A DNA stretch of 64,000 bases from G963422705 sp963422705 (GTDB lineage: Bacteria > Poribacteria > WGA-4E > WGA-3G). The translations under genes were made by a program, and so were the position numbers. The notes beneath the pieces are model-generated. The model was given only the letters and a program-made list of their open reading frames with translations. It made no database searches and was not told where the DNA came from. Of the stretch, positions 7,988-17,339 are shown piece by piece. How positions within the stretch are numbered: the stretch's first letter is position 1; every line of letters begins with the position of its first letter. The DNA is taken from the NCBI GenBank assembly GCA_963422705.1, contig OY730443.1:2914001-2978000 (forward strand), given 5' to 3'.

Positions 7988-10570
7988 ATGCAATTCCAAT
8001 TAACTCTTTGGATGTGCCTAATATTAATCAGTGGTTCCAGCCTGACGGTATCTGCAAAGGAAGAAACTCCAGAAAAGAAAAAAGAGTTTGAGGATTTTGA
8101 TAAGTTCATTCAAGATAGTCAAAGTTATCAAGGCTTTTTCAATCTGTACAAGAAAAAAGAGAACGTGTATTGCGAAATTCAGCCGTCACAATTGGAGAAA
8201 CCGTTCTTATGCCTGACAAGTATTGCACGGGGGCTGGGTTCCGGCTTTCTTCTCTCAGGCATGACGTTGGATGATTGGTTGCTCGTCTGGCGGCGCATTG
8301 GCGACAGGGTGCATCTGGTGCGAAAAAATGCGCGATTTCGCGCGGAAAGCGGAACGCCGATTGCGGAAGCGGTTGACTTGGGGCACAATGACTCAGTCCT
8401 GTTCTCCCTCAAGATTGAAAGTATCCATCCACAACGAAAAAGCCTCTTAGTGAATCTCTCTCCCGTTTTTATCTCCGACTTACTGCCCTTGGCAAATCGT
8501 ATCGGCGGCGGGGCGCGCTTTGATAAAACGCGTAGCACCTGGGGAATCATCAAGACATTTCCGAAGAACGTTGAGTTGAAGGTGAATGCAGTCTATGCCG
8601 CGAGTGGCTACCGGGAAACCATCCCGGACAGCCGCGGCATCCAGGTGACGATGCACTACAGCCTCACGAAACTCCCCGAAAACAACTATCGCGCCCGAAT
8701 CGCTGATGACAGACTCGGGCATTTTATGACTGTCGTCAAAGACTATTCCCTTCAGACTAGCGATGAACCGTTCGTGCGCTATGTCAACCGGTGGCACTTG
8801 GAGAAGGCAGACAAAAAGGCAAAACTGTCGCCACCGAAGGAACCCATTATCTTCTATATTGAAAAAACGGTGCCGCACCGCTATCGTCCTTACGTCCGAC
8901 AAGGCATCTTGGAATGGAACAAGGCATTTGAAAAGATTGGCTTTGTCGATGCAATTGAAGCCCGAATTCAACAGGATTATGAGAATTGGGACCCGGAGGA
9001 TGCCCGATATAACACGATTCGATGGGTTGTCGGTGCAGGCTTCGCCATTGGGCCATCTCGCGTGAATCCTTTAACCGGGCAAATTCTCGACGCGGATATA
9101 CTCATCGGTGAAAGTTGGATTAGATATTGGCAACGTGAGTATAACACGTTCTTTGACGAGGTAGCGCAGGAACGTGAGCACCCAATAGCCGAATCGCATC
9201 TGATGTGTCAGAAGGCATCCGGACTCGCACAGCAGATGAATTTCATGGCAACTATCATGCACGCACGCGGCTTGATGAACGAAGATGGGGAAATCCCTCA
9301 AGAATACATCGGACAGGCACTCAAAGCCTTGACGATGCACGAAGTCGGACACACCTTAGGGTTAAGACATAATTTCAAAGCGAGCACCATCTTTTCACTC
9401 GATGAATTGCAGAAGAAAACCGGGCAGGCACTTCTCGGTTCCGTCATGGAATACGATGCCGTGAATATTGTCCCGGAAGGTAAAAAACAGGGAGATTACT
9501 ATACGTCCACCATCGGTGCCTGGGATTATTGGGTAATCGAGTACGCCTATAAACCGATTCAGGCGGGGAGCCCTGAGGATGAACTGATGCAACTACGTAA
9601 AGTTGCTTCACGTGTTGCATCACCTGAATTGACGTATGGAACGGATGGAGATGCGTCCTGGTACCGTTATCGTGACTTGGACCCGTTGGTGAACCGCTGG
9701 GACCTCGGCGCAGACCCGCTTGAATTCGCCAAACAGCGGCGCGAGATTGTCGAGGGGTTGTGGAAGAAAATCGTGGAAAACGTGACAAAAGACGGCATGG
9801 GATACCAACGCGTCAGACGCGCGTTCGGCACACTGTTAGGGCAATATAGTCGGGCAATGTTCCTCGCAAGCCGCTATATCGGTGGACAGTACCACCATCG
9901 TGACCATCGTGGTGACAAAAATGGGCGGTTACCGTTCGTGCCGGTTACCGCCGCGAAACAACGTGAAGCAATGCAATTTTTGAAAGAACACGCACTTTCC
10001 GACAAAGCCTTCGATTTCCCAGCCGAGCTGCTCAACAGTCTTGCCATCACACGTTGGAGCGATTGGGGCTCAAGTAGCGGGAGTAGTACCCGTTTGGATT
10101 ATCCGGTGCATGACGTTATTCTAAGAAACCAAACCCAAATCTTGGGACGATTGCTTTATCCAACGGTGCTGGCCCGCATTCAAGACACGGAGCTCAAATT
10201 TACAAAGGATGCATTCACATTGCCAGAACTCTTTTCAGGCATTACAGATGCGGTTTGGGTAGAGTTGGAACGCGAGGTTGGGGGAAAGCCGTGGTCCAAT
10301 TCGAAGCCGTTTATCTCTAGTTTCCGCCGTGGCTTGCAGCGCGAACACCTCAAGCAGTTGATTAAGTTGGTGTTGGACGCCGATAGCGGTACACCTGAGG
10401 ATGCCAGAGCGCTTGCCCGTCAACATCTGCTACAAATCAACAGGAAAATCCAGGGGAGCCTGCAAAACGCTGGGGGGAGACTCGACGACTATAGTTCGGC
10501 ACATCTCCAAGAATCGGAAGTTAGGGTGGAAAAGGCGTTGGACGCCGGGTTTGAGGTGAAAAGACGCTAA
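7988..10570 (+). CDS. Secreted zinc-dependent metalloprotease (DUF5117/DUF5118 family)
   Basis: An 860-residue protein with a signal peptide (hydrophobic residues 5-22, ending near VSA-KEE) after an AGGGG ribosome binding site. The extended metzincin-like motif HEVGHTLGLRH (H451, E452, H455, H461) supplies zinc ligands and the general base. A preceding segment (GFAIGPSRVNPLTGQILDAD) and the Met-turn-like SVMEYDAVNI downstream match the large zinc-dependent metalloproteases found mostly in Bacteroidetes and environmental bacteria with DUF5117 and DUF5118 domains. It probably degrades proteins or peptides outside the inner membrane. Its gene ends before a strong hairpin at 10588, so it looks like a single transcription unit. 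Confidence 0.9.
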   Translation: MQFQLTLWMCLILISGSSLTVSAKEETPEKKKEFEDFDKFIQDSQSYQGFFNLYKKKENVYCEIQPSQLEKPFLCLTSIARGLGSGFLLSGMTLDDWLLVWRRIGDRVHLVRKNARFRAESGTPIAEAVDLGHNDSVLFSLKIESIHPQRKSLLVNLSPVFISDLLPLANRIGGGARFDKTRSTWGIIKTFPKNVELKVNAVYAASGYRETIPDSRGIQVTMHYSLTKLPENNYRARIADDRLGHFMTVVKDYSLQTSDEPFVRYVNRWHLEKADKKAKLSPPKEPIIFYIEKTVPHRYRPYVRQGILEWNKAFEKIGFVDAIEARIQQDYENWDPEDARYNTIRWVVGAGFAIGPSRVNPLTGQILDADILIGESWIRYWQREYNTFFDEVAQEREHPIAESHLMCQKASGLAQQMNFMATIMHARGLMNEDGEIPQEYIGQALKALTMHEVGHTLGLRHNFKASTIFSLDELQKKTGQALLGSVMEYDAVNIVPEGKKQGDYYTSTIGAWDYWVIEYAYKPIQAGSPEDELMQLRKVASRVASPELTYGTDGDASWYRYRDLDPLVNRWDLGADPLEFAKQRREIVEGLWKKIVENVTKDGMGYQRVRRAFGTLLGQYSRAMFLASRYIGGQYHHRDHRGDKNGRLPFVPVTAAKQREAMQFLKEHALSDKAFDFPAELLNSLAITRWSDWGSSSGSSTRLDYPVHDVILRNQTQILGRLLYPTVLARIQDTELKFTKDAFTLPELFSGITDAVWVELEREVGGKPWSNSKPFISSFRRGLQREHLKQLIKLVLDADSGTPEDARALARQHLLQINRKIQGSLQNAGGRLDDYSSAHLQESEVRVEKALDAGFEVKRR

Positions 10571-10587
10571 ACCCATATGACGGTTTT

Positions 10588-10626
10588 CACGCCCGCCGAA
10601 TGCTACTAGTGCATTCGGCGGGCGTG
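10588..10626 (+). terminator. Strong hairpin, likely terminator of the metalloprotease gene
   Basis: A perfect 16-bp inverted repeat (10588-10603 and 10611-10626) has a 7-base loop, 17 bases after the stop codon at 10570. The stem is very GC-rich and flanked by TTTT on the left and GAAA on the right, so it can extend by a few pairs. There is no U-run on the plus strand. Confidence 0.6.
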
Positions 10627-10733
10627 GAAACACACACTCAATCGCGATTCCCTTTTCGCTACACCCCCTCGTCAGAAGCAAAATCCGGACAAATTTCTTC
10701 TCAGCTGATAAAGTGACCTTCATTTGAACAGAC

Positions 10734-11702
10734 ATGCGAATTGATTGCCAAAGCCACATCTTTCCAGATGCCTATATTGAAATTCTTGCGCAGAATCCGC
10801 ATCCACCGCAAGTGATTCGCTCCGGGAATGAAGCCGTCGTTACATACGGCGATGTCCAGCAGTTTCGGTTACAAGTCGAGGCGTACCAACCGATGCGAAA
10901 ACTCAAGGATATGGATGCAGCCGGGGTTGACATGGCCCTGCTCAGTACCAACATTCCTCCCCCGTGTATGCTGGCTCCGGAATTAGGGCTCAAAGGAGCA
11001 GAAGCAATTAACGATGCGATTGCGACGCTTGTCAATGCGTATCCGAATCGATTTGCGGGGTTCGCATGTCTCCCGTGGCAAAACCCAGAAGAGGCGATAA
11101 CGGAAATGGACCGGGTCAAGGCAATGGCGTTCCGGGGTATCATGCTCTATTCGCACATTGGTGGGGCTCCGGTTGATGAAGCGCGTTTTCTGCCAGTCTA
11201 CGCGCACGCTGAAGCAAGCCGGATTCCGATTGTTATGCATCCAACTGTCCCTACCTGGGGGGCAGCTATTAAAGCGCATTGGATGATTGGCATGATGGGA
11301 CTCCAGGTGGATTGTAGTTTCGCACTATTACGCTTGATACTTAGCGGCGTTTTGGAACGGCATCCAGACTTGGAACTCGTGATGCCACATCTAGGCGGAA
11401 TTCTTCCGTATATGAGCGGTAGACTTGATCATCAAACGGAAGTGTTAGGTAGGGCGAAAAAGCATATCACGCACCCACCGAGTGCTTATCTACGACGGCT
11501 CTATTTGGACACCGTGTCGCCCTCAGCCGAAGCGTTGCAGTATGCCTATCAATTTTCTGGTGCAGCGCGCCTGCTCTTCGGGAGCGATCATCCGTGGAGT
11601 GACATGCCCCGGTTTGTCCGCTTGATTGAGGAGATGCGCATTCCTGAAATGGAGAAAGCGCAGATTTTTGGAGAGAATGCGAAGACGTTGTTTCGGTTAT
11701 AG
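10734..11702 (+). CDS. Amidohydrolase family protein, ACMSD/gamma-resorcylate decarboxylase-like
   Basis: The 322-residue protein has the TIM-barrel amidohydrolase layout of the amidohydrolase-2 group: an N-terminal metal site (IDCQSHIFPD), a strand-5-type His (IPIVMHPTVP), a second His (LVMPHLGGILPY) and the C-terminal LLFGSDHPWSDM with the conserved Asp. Relatives decarboxylate or hydrolyse aromatic or carboxylic acid substrates in the cytoplasm. In most relatives the first motif is H-x-H. Here the first position is Gln (C-Q-S-H), which could change metal binding. It precedes a PhyH dioxygenase gene by 64 bases, a pairing suggestive of small-molecule catabolism. Confidence 0.8.
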   Translation: MRIDCQSHIFPDAYIEILAQNPHPPQVIRSGNEAVVTYGDVQQFRLQVEAYQPMRKLKDMDAAGVDMALLSTNIPPPCMLAPELGLKGAEAINDAIATLVNAYPNRFAGFACLPWQNPEEAITEMDRVKAMAFRGIMLYSHIGGAPVDEARFLPVYAHAEASRIPIVMHPTVPTWGAAIKAHWMIGMMGLQVDCSFALLRLILSGVLERHPDLELVMPHLGGILPYMSGRLDHQTEVLGRAKKHITHPPSAYLRRLYLDTVSPSAEALQYAYQFSGAARLLFGSDHPWSDMPRFVRLIEEMRIPEMEKAQIFGENAKTLFRL

Positions 11703-11766
11703 AGCTGGCCGCATAGCATCAACACCTGGCCCGACAGTCCATAGATTGCAAATGAGGTTTTAGGAT

Positions 11767-12564
11767 ATGGAATTGACAGACACGCAACGGTTTTTCTTTG
11801 ATAACAACGGATATTTAGTGCTGGAAAGCTTTCTAACGGCACCGCATGTTGAGGGGCTCCGGGGAGCGCTCACGGCATCAATTGAAAAACGGCGAGAATG
11901 CGAGGAAAAAGGGCTTCCACAAACGGGGATGACGCACCTTAACGGTGAGAAAAGCACGCGTATTTTTTACATTCTCGGTGACAATCCACTGTTCTTGGAA
12001 TTGCTGGATTGGGCGCCGATTTTGCCTTACGTTACGGGGTTGCTCAATAAGATGCCACACCATCACGCATCCGATGCAATCGTTGAATATGGGACGGATT
12101 TGATGCAGCGCCCTATGGGATGGCATATTGATGGGCACGATGAAGGGTACCGCTATCTACGTCCAATTCCGTTGTTGCAACTCAAAATCGGCTACTATTT
12201 AACCGATATGACAGAAGGGGGACAAGGCAATCTCTGGCTGATTCCGGGCAGCCACAAGGCGATGCATAACCCGGACTGGAAAGCCCTTCGCTATCCTTAT
12301 GAGTACCCCGGGGCCTTAGAAATCTGTGCGCCGCCGGGGAGCGCGATTCTGTTTCACAACGCGCTCTGGCATTCGTCTGGAATCTTTACAAACCCCAATG
12401 GACGCCGCGAAATGCTTTATTACGCCTACGAACACCCATGGATGATAGCTTCTGAAGAACATTGGGGCTATCCAAAGGATTTCTATAACACACGGCTTTC
12501 GGCTGCACAGCGAAAGTTTTTTCATGGGTTTGTATTTGAACCGCCCGAACAGCGCTGGGGGTGA
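11767..12564 (+). CDS. Phytanoyl-CoA dioxygenase (PhyH) family protein
   Basis: A 265-residue Fe(II)/2-oxoglutarate oxygenase. The iron triad is visible as H120-x-D122 (GWHIDGHDEG) and the distal H202 (ALWHSSG), with Arg residues about 11 positions further on for 2-oxoglutarate. The N-terminal FFFDNNGYLVLESFL is the typical PhyH opening. The family hydroxylates varied small molecules, and the substrate is unknown. It follows the amidohydrolase gene on the same strand and may share its transcript. A second, distinct PhyH gene lies at 13682-14572. PhyH expansion is characteristic of Poribacteria genomes. Confidence 0.9.
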   Translation: MELTDTQRFFFDNNGYLVLESFLTAPHVEGLRGALTASIEKRRECEEKGLPQTGMTHLNGEKSTRIFYILGDNPLFLELLDWAPILPYVTGLLNKMPHHHASDAIVEYGTDLMQRPMGWHIDGHDEGYRYLRPIPLLQLKIGYYLTDMTEGGQGNLWLIPGSHKAMHNPDWKALRYPYEYPGALEICAPPGSAILFHNALWHSSGIFTNPNGRREMLYYAYEHPWMIASEEHWGYPKDFYNTRLSAAQRKFFHGFVFEPPEQRWG

Positions 12565-12726
12565 GACACCCGGAAATCCCGTGACGTTTCTCAATCGACG
12601 GAAAGGAACTTATCCTCGCCGCGTCAGGCACCGGGTAGGGTATACGGATTATGAACTGTAGTGCCAACTTCGCGGATTTGCCTAAGTTCAACAAAGCCTA
12701 CCGCTGAACGCGGTATAAAGGACGAC

Positions 12727-13149
12727 ATGCTGACTATATCAGAACTACCGACACTCAACGCCACTTTAAATATGATGAGTGGTACACTACTGATGGTGGG
12801 TTACGTGCTGATTCGGAAAGGCAAAATTGTGGCACATAAAAATTGCATGCTCGCTGCCTTTACGATTTCAGCCCTTTTTCTTATTTCTTATCTTATCTAC
12901 CATTATCACGCCGGCTCAAAAAAGTTTACCTTGGAAGGGTGGATTCAACCGGTCTATTTTACTATCCTGATTTCACATATCATTTTGGCGTTCCTCATTC
13001 TTCCGTTGGCCCTGCGGACGCTCTATCTCGCATGGCGAAAACGGTTTGACGCACACCGCCGGAACGCAAAGATAACGTTACCGATATGGTTGTATGTGTC
13101 GATAACCGGGGTGATTATTTATCTGATGTTGTACCATCTTGACAATTGA
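12727..13149 (+). CDS. DUF420 domain membrane protein
   Basis: Four hydrophobic helices fill this 140-residue protein. The conserved LPTLNATLN, HKNCMLAAF and LISYLIYHYHAG segments with His residues match the DUF420 family (related to YozB and possible cytochrome oxidase assembly factors). The conserved His may bind heme or copper. The ATG at 12727 follows AAAGGA with good spacing and is preferred over the frame start at 12661. No oxidase subunits are nearby, so the oxidase link is inference from family context only. Confidence 0.85.
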   Translation: MLTISELPTLNATLNMMSGTLLMVGYVLIRKGKIVAHKNCMLAAFTISALFLISYLIYHYHAGSKKFTLEGWIQPVYFTILISHIILAFLILPLALRTLYLAWRKRFDAHRRNAKITLPIWLYVSITGVIIYLMLYHLDN

Positions 13150-13222
13150 CGTAACAAAATGCCGGAACTTTTAAGGAGAACAGAAATGTTTTTACGGAAA
13201 CACTGGTGCGCGCAAGTTGATA

Positions 13223-13678
13223 CTAATCTACCTCATTCCGTTCCGCGAGCGCCTTAACGCCCGTAAAAAATTTGCCAATCATCATCTTCCCGGCACTGCC
13301 GATGATGCGCTGCCCGACGCGGGCGAGTTTGCCACCAACGTTCAATTCGGCGACTAAGCCGATTTCAGTGTTACCGCGCTCGAACTCATTCAATGTGAAC
13401 TCACATGAACCGTTGAGGAACCCGATTTTACTTTTTCCGTTAACGACGAGACGATACGATGCCGGGGGCTGTTTGTCCTCAATCTTGACGTTCCCCTGAT
13501 AAGTCCCTTTAATTGAAGCGAGGCCGACTCTAATTGTCGCAGCAAAGGTATCTTCGTCTTCTAAAGGTTCCAATGTCTCACACCCCGGAATGCACTGGTG
13601 CAGAAATTCTGGAGTTGTCAAGTATTGCCACACCTTGTCTTGGGAAGCTGACACGGTGTAACTGTTTTTAATTTGCAT
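13223..13678 (-). CDS. CoxG-like SRPBCC domain protein
   Basis: A 151-residue START/SRPBCC-fold protein of the CO dehydrogenase subunit G (CoxG) family: MQIKNSYTVSASQDKVWQYL opens it, PEFLHQCIPGCETLE matches the usual helix and loop, and it ends in a conserved helix (MMIGKFFTGVKALAE). CoxG-type proteins accompany molybdenum hydroxylases and may recruit them to the membrane or carry a hydrophobic ligand. The xdhC gene at 15174-16283 serves the same enzyme class, yet no Mo-hydroxylase subunits are within the window. It starts 3 bases after the stop of the PhyH gene at 13682, so the two are co-transcribed. Confidence 0.85.
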   Translation of the reverse strand: MQIKNSYTVSASQDKVWQYLTTPEFLHQCIPGCETLEPLEDEDTFAATIRVGLASIKGTYQGNVKIEDKQPPASYRLVVNGKSKIGFLNGSCEFTLNEFERGNTEIGLVAELNVGGKLARVGQRIIGSAGKMMIGKFFTGVKALAERNEVD

Positions 13679-13681
13679 CGG

Positions 13682-14572
13682 CTATTCCCCTGCGTAGGGC
13701 CGGAATCCACGCAGCATTAATCCTCTATCCCCAGATTTCTTCTTCGCTTCAGCCGCGCGTCTTTCTGCCGAGGCACGATTTTCGGTTGTGGTGCCACCGA
13801 CAACCACGTAGTCGTCCGTTCGACGATAGCGATTGATAAAGACAGGGCGGGGTTTTTCCGACAGATTCTGTTTAGAACCGTGAATAGTCTTGACGTTAAA
13901 GAAGATAGAGTCTCCAGCTCTTCCCGTCACCGGGAGTGCGCTCTCCCACGTCCATTCATCCTCCCCCAAACCGAGGTGTGAAAAGGTATCAACATGCTTG
14001 AGTTGTCCCAACCGATGCGAGCCTGGAACGACGTGCAACGCGCCGTTCCGTAAATCCGTGTCCACAACGTAGTTTAGGATGCCGACAGGACCTTCATAGC
14101 GGTGTTCAAAATACGCAGAATCTTGATGTAAATGTTTCGGATGCCCACCGACAGGCTCCTTGTAGAGACACTGCCCATTGCCGAACAACTCAACGTTCTG
14201 TCCCAAGATTGCCTCAACAATGCTGACAGTGCGTTCATCAAAAGCCGAGCGGAAGAAGGCTGCACTCGTCTGATAATTGACAGCAAGCACCATAATTTGT
14301 TTATCCCGTTGATAGCTAGAAGGGGCAGGGATGAAAAGTGTACCGTTGGGTGTACGCCAGCCTTCGACGATGCGTTCAGCCTTATCAAGTAGCGCGAGAG
14401 ATTCTGACGCTGCGGCTTCAATGTCTTGGTGAATCGCCTCAATATAAGGTTCCATCAAACCACGAACGACAAGGCATCCGTACTCTTTAAAGAGCAACGC
14501 TGCCTTCTGGACATCCACATCGTCGGCGGACATCTCAATTTCTTTAACACCTATTTTCTGTTCTTGACTCAT
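13682..14572 (-). CDS. Phytanoyl-CoA dioxygenase (PhyH) family protein
   Basis: A 296-residue PhyH protein with facial triad H149-x-D151 (HLHQDSAYF) and H231 (KTIHGSKQN), followed by Arg residues (RPVFINRYR) suited to 2-oxoglutarate binding. Its sequence is only distantly related to the PhyH at 11767, so it is not a recent duplicate. ATG at 14572 follows AAGGAG. The next gene downstream, CoxG-like, begins 3 bases later, implying translational coupling. The substrate is unknown. Confidence 0.9.
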   Translation of the reverse strand: MSQEQKIGVKEIEMSADDVDVQKAALLFKEYGCLVVRGLMEPYIEAIHQDIEAAASESLALLDKAERIVEGWRTPNGTLFIPAPSSYQRDKQIMVLAVNYQTSAAFFRSAFDERTVSIVEAILGQNVELFGNGQCLYKEPVGGHPKHLHQDSAYFEHRYEGPVGILNYVVDTDLRNGALHVVPGSHRLGQLKHVDTFSHLGLGEDEWTWESALPVTGRAGDSIFFNVKTIHGSKQNLSEKPRPVFINRYRRTDDYVVVGGTTTENRASAERRAAEAKKKSGDRGLMLRGFRPYAGE

Positions 14573-14798
14573 GAAATATTCTCCTTAAATTGTTTGATTT
14601 GAGCGGGCTACCTGCCGTGAAGCTCGGAAACCGGTAGCTCACGATAAAATCTTGTCTAGCAGCTATTGAATGCCATATGTGATTTGTCTGTTGTAATAGT
14701 GAGGTATTTTTCCATGAAGTATAAGTATGGCGAGTCTAAAGATGTGATTCTTAATGCGGGCTGCTCATCGCTTGTTTAGAGAAAAACGGCGTAGTTTT

Positions 14799-15140
14799 TT
14801 AACCCCAGGGGGGCCGCCTGCCAGTCAATTTAGCCAAATAATCAGCTGTATTGCGGACATCGGTTTTGAGTTCATTTTTTGCCCGCGTTGTGCCGGCGTC
14901 TTCAGTGACATAAGTTACCCGGTAGGCGCCGTTTTTCATACGATGCAGTGCGTATTCGCCTGGGACATTCCGGTTGATATACCGGAGCATGTCGTGCAAC
15001 AGCCAATAAACATCTTCGGCAGAATACCTGAGTTTATTGTGTGCGGTTTCTTTTTGGACGGCATCAAGCGTCAACTGGACGAGTTCGATAACTTCATCAA
15101 GGGGATAAGATTTGTCATCTGGTAATTGAATGGCGTTCAT
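14799..15140 (-). CDS. Conserved-looking hypothetical protein
   Basis: A 113-residue soluble protein with no signal or membrane segment and no family recognised. It is rich in charged residues and predicted helices (DEVIELVQLTLDAVQKET, DVYWLLHDMLRYINRN). It sits between xdhC, whose start is far downstream, and the PhyH gene, in the same direction. Its stop is followed by a 226-base gap before the PhyH start, so it may belong to the end of the xdhC transcript rather than to the PhyH-coxG pair. Confidence 0.5.
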   Translation of the reverse strand: MNAIQLPDDKSYPLDEVIELVQLTLDAVQKETAHNKLRYSAEDVYWLLHDMLRYINRNVPGEYALHRMKNGAYRVTYVTEDAGTTRAKNELKTDVRNTADYLAKLTGRRPPWG

Positions 15141-15173
15141 GGGTATCCTCCCAGTGGTATTAGCAGATTCCGC

Positions 15174-16283
15174 TTACCCAGTCGCTAATTTGATAGTTGG
15201 CATCCGGGTGGGGTTTCTATCGAAAGCGTGAAGATTGTCCGCCGCATTGCGTACCTGAATTAATTGTGATGCGATGCTGACGGCAATCTCCGGAACGGTT
15301 TTGGAGTTAATATCCAACCCAATCGGCGCATAAACGCGCTGGAGGGCTCCCGTAGAAACGCCCAGTTCGGCTAAATCGTCAAAGATGAGTTTAATCTTGC
15401 GCCGGCTCCCGATTAGCCCGACGTATCTGGCATGGGATTCAACAACACTGTGGAGTGCGGACTCATCATGCTGATGCCCTCGCGTCACAATGACGACATA
15501 AGTCAGCGCATCTATTGGATACTTGCGTAGTTCTTCAGCAATATCGCCGATAATAATTTCGTCTGCCTCTGGGAGCCGTTCTGACGACGCAAAATCTGCC
15601 CTATCATCAATCATGACGACATCAAAATCTAACCAGTTACCGAGATGGCAGAGCGCCTTACCAACATGCCCGGCCCCTGCGATGAGTAAAGTGGGACGCG
15701 GTTGCAGTGGTTCAAAAAAAACCGAATATGTTTGGTTGAATTCAAAGAGGCCGGGACGGTTTTGTTCGATAATCGTATCGATTTTGCTTTCTACCGCGGT
15801 TTCCAAAGCGGTATTACCTAACGTGCCGATGCGTTCACCATTCAGGGCGAAAATCATCTTCCTGCCCACATTCACGCTGCACTCTTCGCTTCTCACAACC
15901 ATTGCACAAACGAGGGATATCTTCCGCGCATTGAGTGCTTGTATGCAGGTGAACATCTCCGCTTCGGCTTCGGTTTGCGGAAGGTCGATGAAGATTTTCA
16001 TATTCCCCCCACAGATAAGTCCATCGTCCCATCCATAGTCGCTATCCAATTGAAACTCAAGCAGGCGTGGGATACCCCCTTGCATCAAGCCAATCGCTTG
16101 TCGACGGGCTTCAGCTTCAACACAGCCACCACCGAGTGTACCGATATTGCGAAGATCCGGAAGGATTAACAGCTTCGAGCCCGGCTTTTGAGGTGTTGAG
16201 CCTTTCGTTTCCACAACTGTGCAATACGCACCAATTTGTGACGCCTCAATGAGTTCTGGGATTTTTTGATATATTTCTTTCAT
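15174..16283 (-). CDS. XdhC/CoxI family protein (molybdenum hydroxylase maturation factor)
   Basis: A 369-residue protein with the two domains of this family. The N-terminal XdhC_CoxI part has GSTPQKPGSKLLILPD and GTLGGGCVEAEARRQA. The C-terminal Rossmann domain has LIAGAGHVGKALCHLGNWL, VIVTRGHQHDESAL and YVGLIGSRRKIKLIF. XdhC binds molybdenum cofactor, promotes its sulfuration and delivers it to xanthine dehydrogenase-type enzymes. The target enzyme is not in the window; the CoxG-like gene at 13223 belongs to the same functional context. Start ATG at 16283. Confidence 0.92.
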   Translation of the reverse strand: MKEIYQKIPELIEASQIGAYCTVVETKGSTPQKPGSKLLILPDLRNIGTLGGGCVEAEARRQAIGLMQGGIPRLLEFQLDSDYGWDDGLICGGNMKIFIDLPQTEAEAEMFTCIQALNARKISLVCAMVVRSEECSVNVGRKMIFALNGERIGTLGNTALETAVESKIDTIIEQNRPGLFEFNQTYSVFFEPLQPRPTLLIAGAGHVGKALCHLGNWLDFDVVMIDDRADFASSERLPEADEIIIGDIAEELRKYPIDALTYVVIVTRGHQHDESALHSVVESHARYVGLIGSRRKIKLIFDDLAELGVSTGALQRVYAPIGLDINSKTVPEIAVSIASQLIQVRNAADNLHAFDRNPTRMPTIKLATG

Positions 16284-16308
16284 TTTTACGTTGACGCGCT
16301 TTTTCGCT

Positions 16309-16328
16309 AAGCGCCGCCAAAGGCGCTT
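16309..16328 (-). terminator. Short hairpin after the malate dehydrogenase-like gene
   Basis: AAGCGCC and GGCGCTT form a 7-bp stem with a 6-base loop between the stop at 16351 and the xdhC start at 16283. No U-run follows, so terminator function is uncertain. Confidence 0.3.
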
Positions 16329-16350
16329 GAGAAAGGTGGCACCGGGGATT

Positions 16351-17277
16351 TTACATCAGATAATCTTTATCGTTTCTATAAATGAAAATCTGTTCTTCAG
16401 CACTCCCGGCTACCAACTGTTTAAACACGTGGTGTTGTTCTTCCGTAAGTGAGAGGGGGACGATGCCTTCTACACCGTCGCTTCCGATTTTTGCGGGGAC
16501 ATTCAGGTAAACCGCCGTTTTGCCAGTGGCGAGATAGGTTCCAACACTCATTACCCGTTTTTTATCGAGCGAAATGGCTGAAATCACTTGCAATAGATAA
16601 CTTGTCCAGGTATATTCACCGGTTGTTGCTAGTGGAGCTGCCTCGCTAAGGGTTTGCACGTCAATGTCGGGCAGGAGTTCCGACACCGGTATACCGTTGA
16701 CGCGACAGTACTGCGGAAGCGGGTACATCTCCCTGTCGTTTCCGATAGCCAGTGCGGTTACGTCTTTGACAGACAGGTTGAGTTTTTTTGTAATTTGCGA
16801 GATGAGATTTGCCGTTCGGGTGGGATTTGGGAGCCCAATAACCCGCTTTTGCGCTGTGCCAATTGCCTGCTGTACCCAAGCTGCCAGGTAATTTGCGGGT
16901 GACAGGGCAACCAATATTTTCGCCTCGGGCGCATGCTGCTGGATGCCCATCAAAAACTGCCGTGCAAACGCGATGCTCCTCGTTTTAGATACCTGTAGCG
17001 GGTAGGTTCCAATCAGCGGCAGCAGGACAATGATATCTGCGCCTTTGAATCCATCAGTTGTGGATGCGAAGGAAAGGAGCGTATCACTGGCCCCGATGGC
17101 ATTTGCCGCAATCAGTTCTTGGACGTTTTTTACAGTTGGCCCGTTCTGTCTCGTATATGTGCTCCCCGGCATTATTGCGCCTGACACGAAAGTAATTTCA
17201 GTCGCCAATTCGGATTGCCCCACCCCCCAGGCGATAGGCAGTGCCAATTGACTAGCCCCTAATAAAACGATTTTCAT
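16351..17277 (-). CDS. Malate/lactate dehydrogenase-like protein with altered active site
   Basis: The 308-residue protein starts MKIVLLGASQLALPIAWGV, a Rossmann nucleotide-binding motif, and contains ADIIVLLPLIGTYPLQVSKT and VALSPANYLAAWVQQAIG, matching the LDH/MDH fold at normal length. The catalytic region differs: family members have a G-G/E-H-G motif with the essential His, whereas here the segment reads AIGNDREMYPL without His. The Asp-Arg helix is replaced by NPTRTANLI. It is therefore likely a non-canonical dehydrogenase or a nucleotide-binding protein without malate activity. AAGGA at good spacing supports ATG 17277. It is downstream of the 919-residue orphan and could share its transcript. 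Confidence 0.75.
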   Translation of the reverse strand: MKIVLLGASQLALPIAWGVGQSELATEITFVSGAIMPGSTYTRQNGPTVKNVQELIAANAIGASDTLLSFASTTDGFKGADIIVLLPLIGTYPLQVSKTRSIAFARQFLMGIQQHAPEAKILVALSPANYLAAWVQQAIGTAQKRVIGLPNPTRTANLISQITKKLNLSVKDVTALAIGNDREMYPLPQYCRVNGIPVSELLPDIDVQTLSEAAPLATTGEYTWTSYLLQVISAISLDKKRVMSVGTYLATGKTAVYLNVPAKIGSDGVEGIVPLSLTEEQHHVFKQLVAGSAEEQIFIYRNDKDYLM

Positions 17278-17339
17278 GTAGCGGTTCCTTTGAATTCAGA
17301 CAAGTGTTGAATTGCGACGTTTCTTACTGATAAATGTCC

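Noticed and set aside
7771..8091. 106-codon plus-strand frame before the metalloprotease
   Set aside because: It overlaps the signal peptide of the metalloprotease in another frame and lacks recognisable content; ATG 7988 has the better ribosome binding site.
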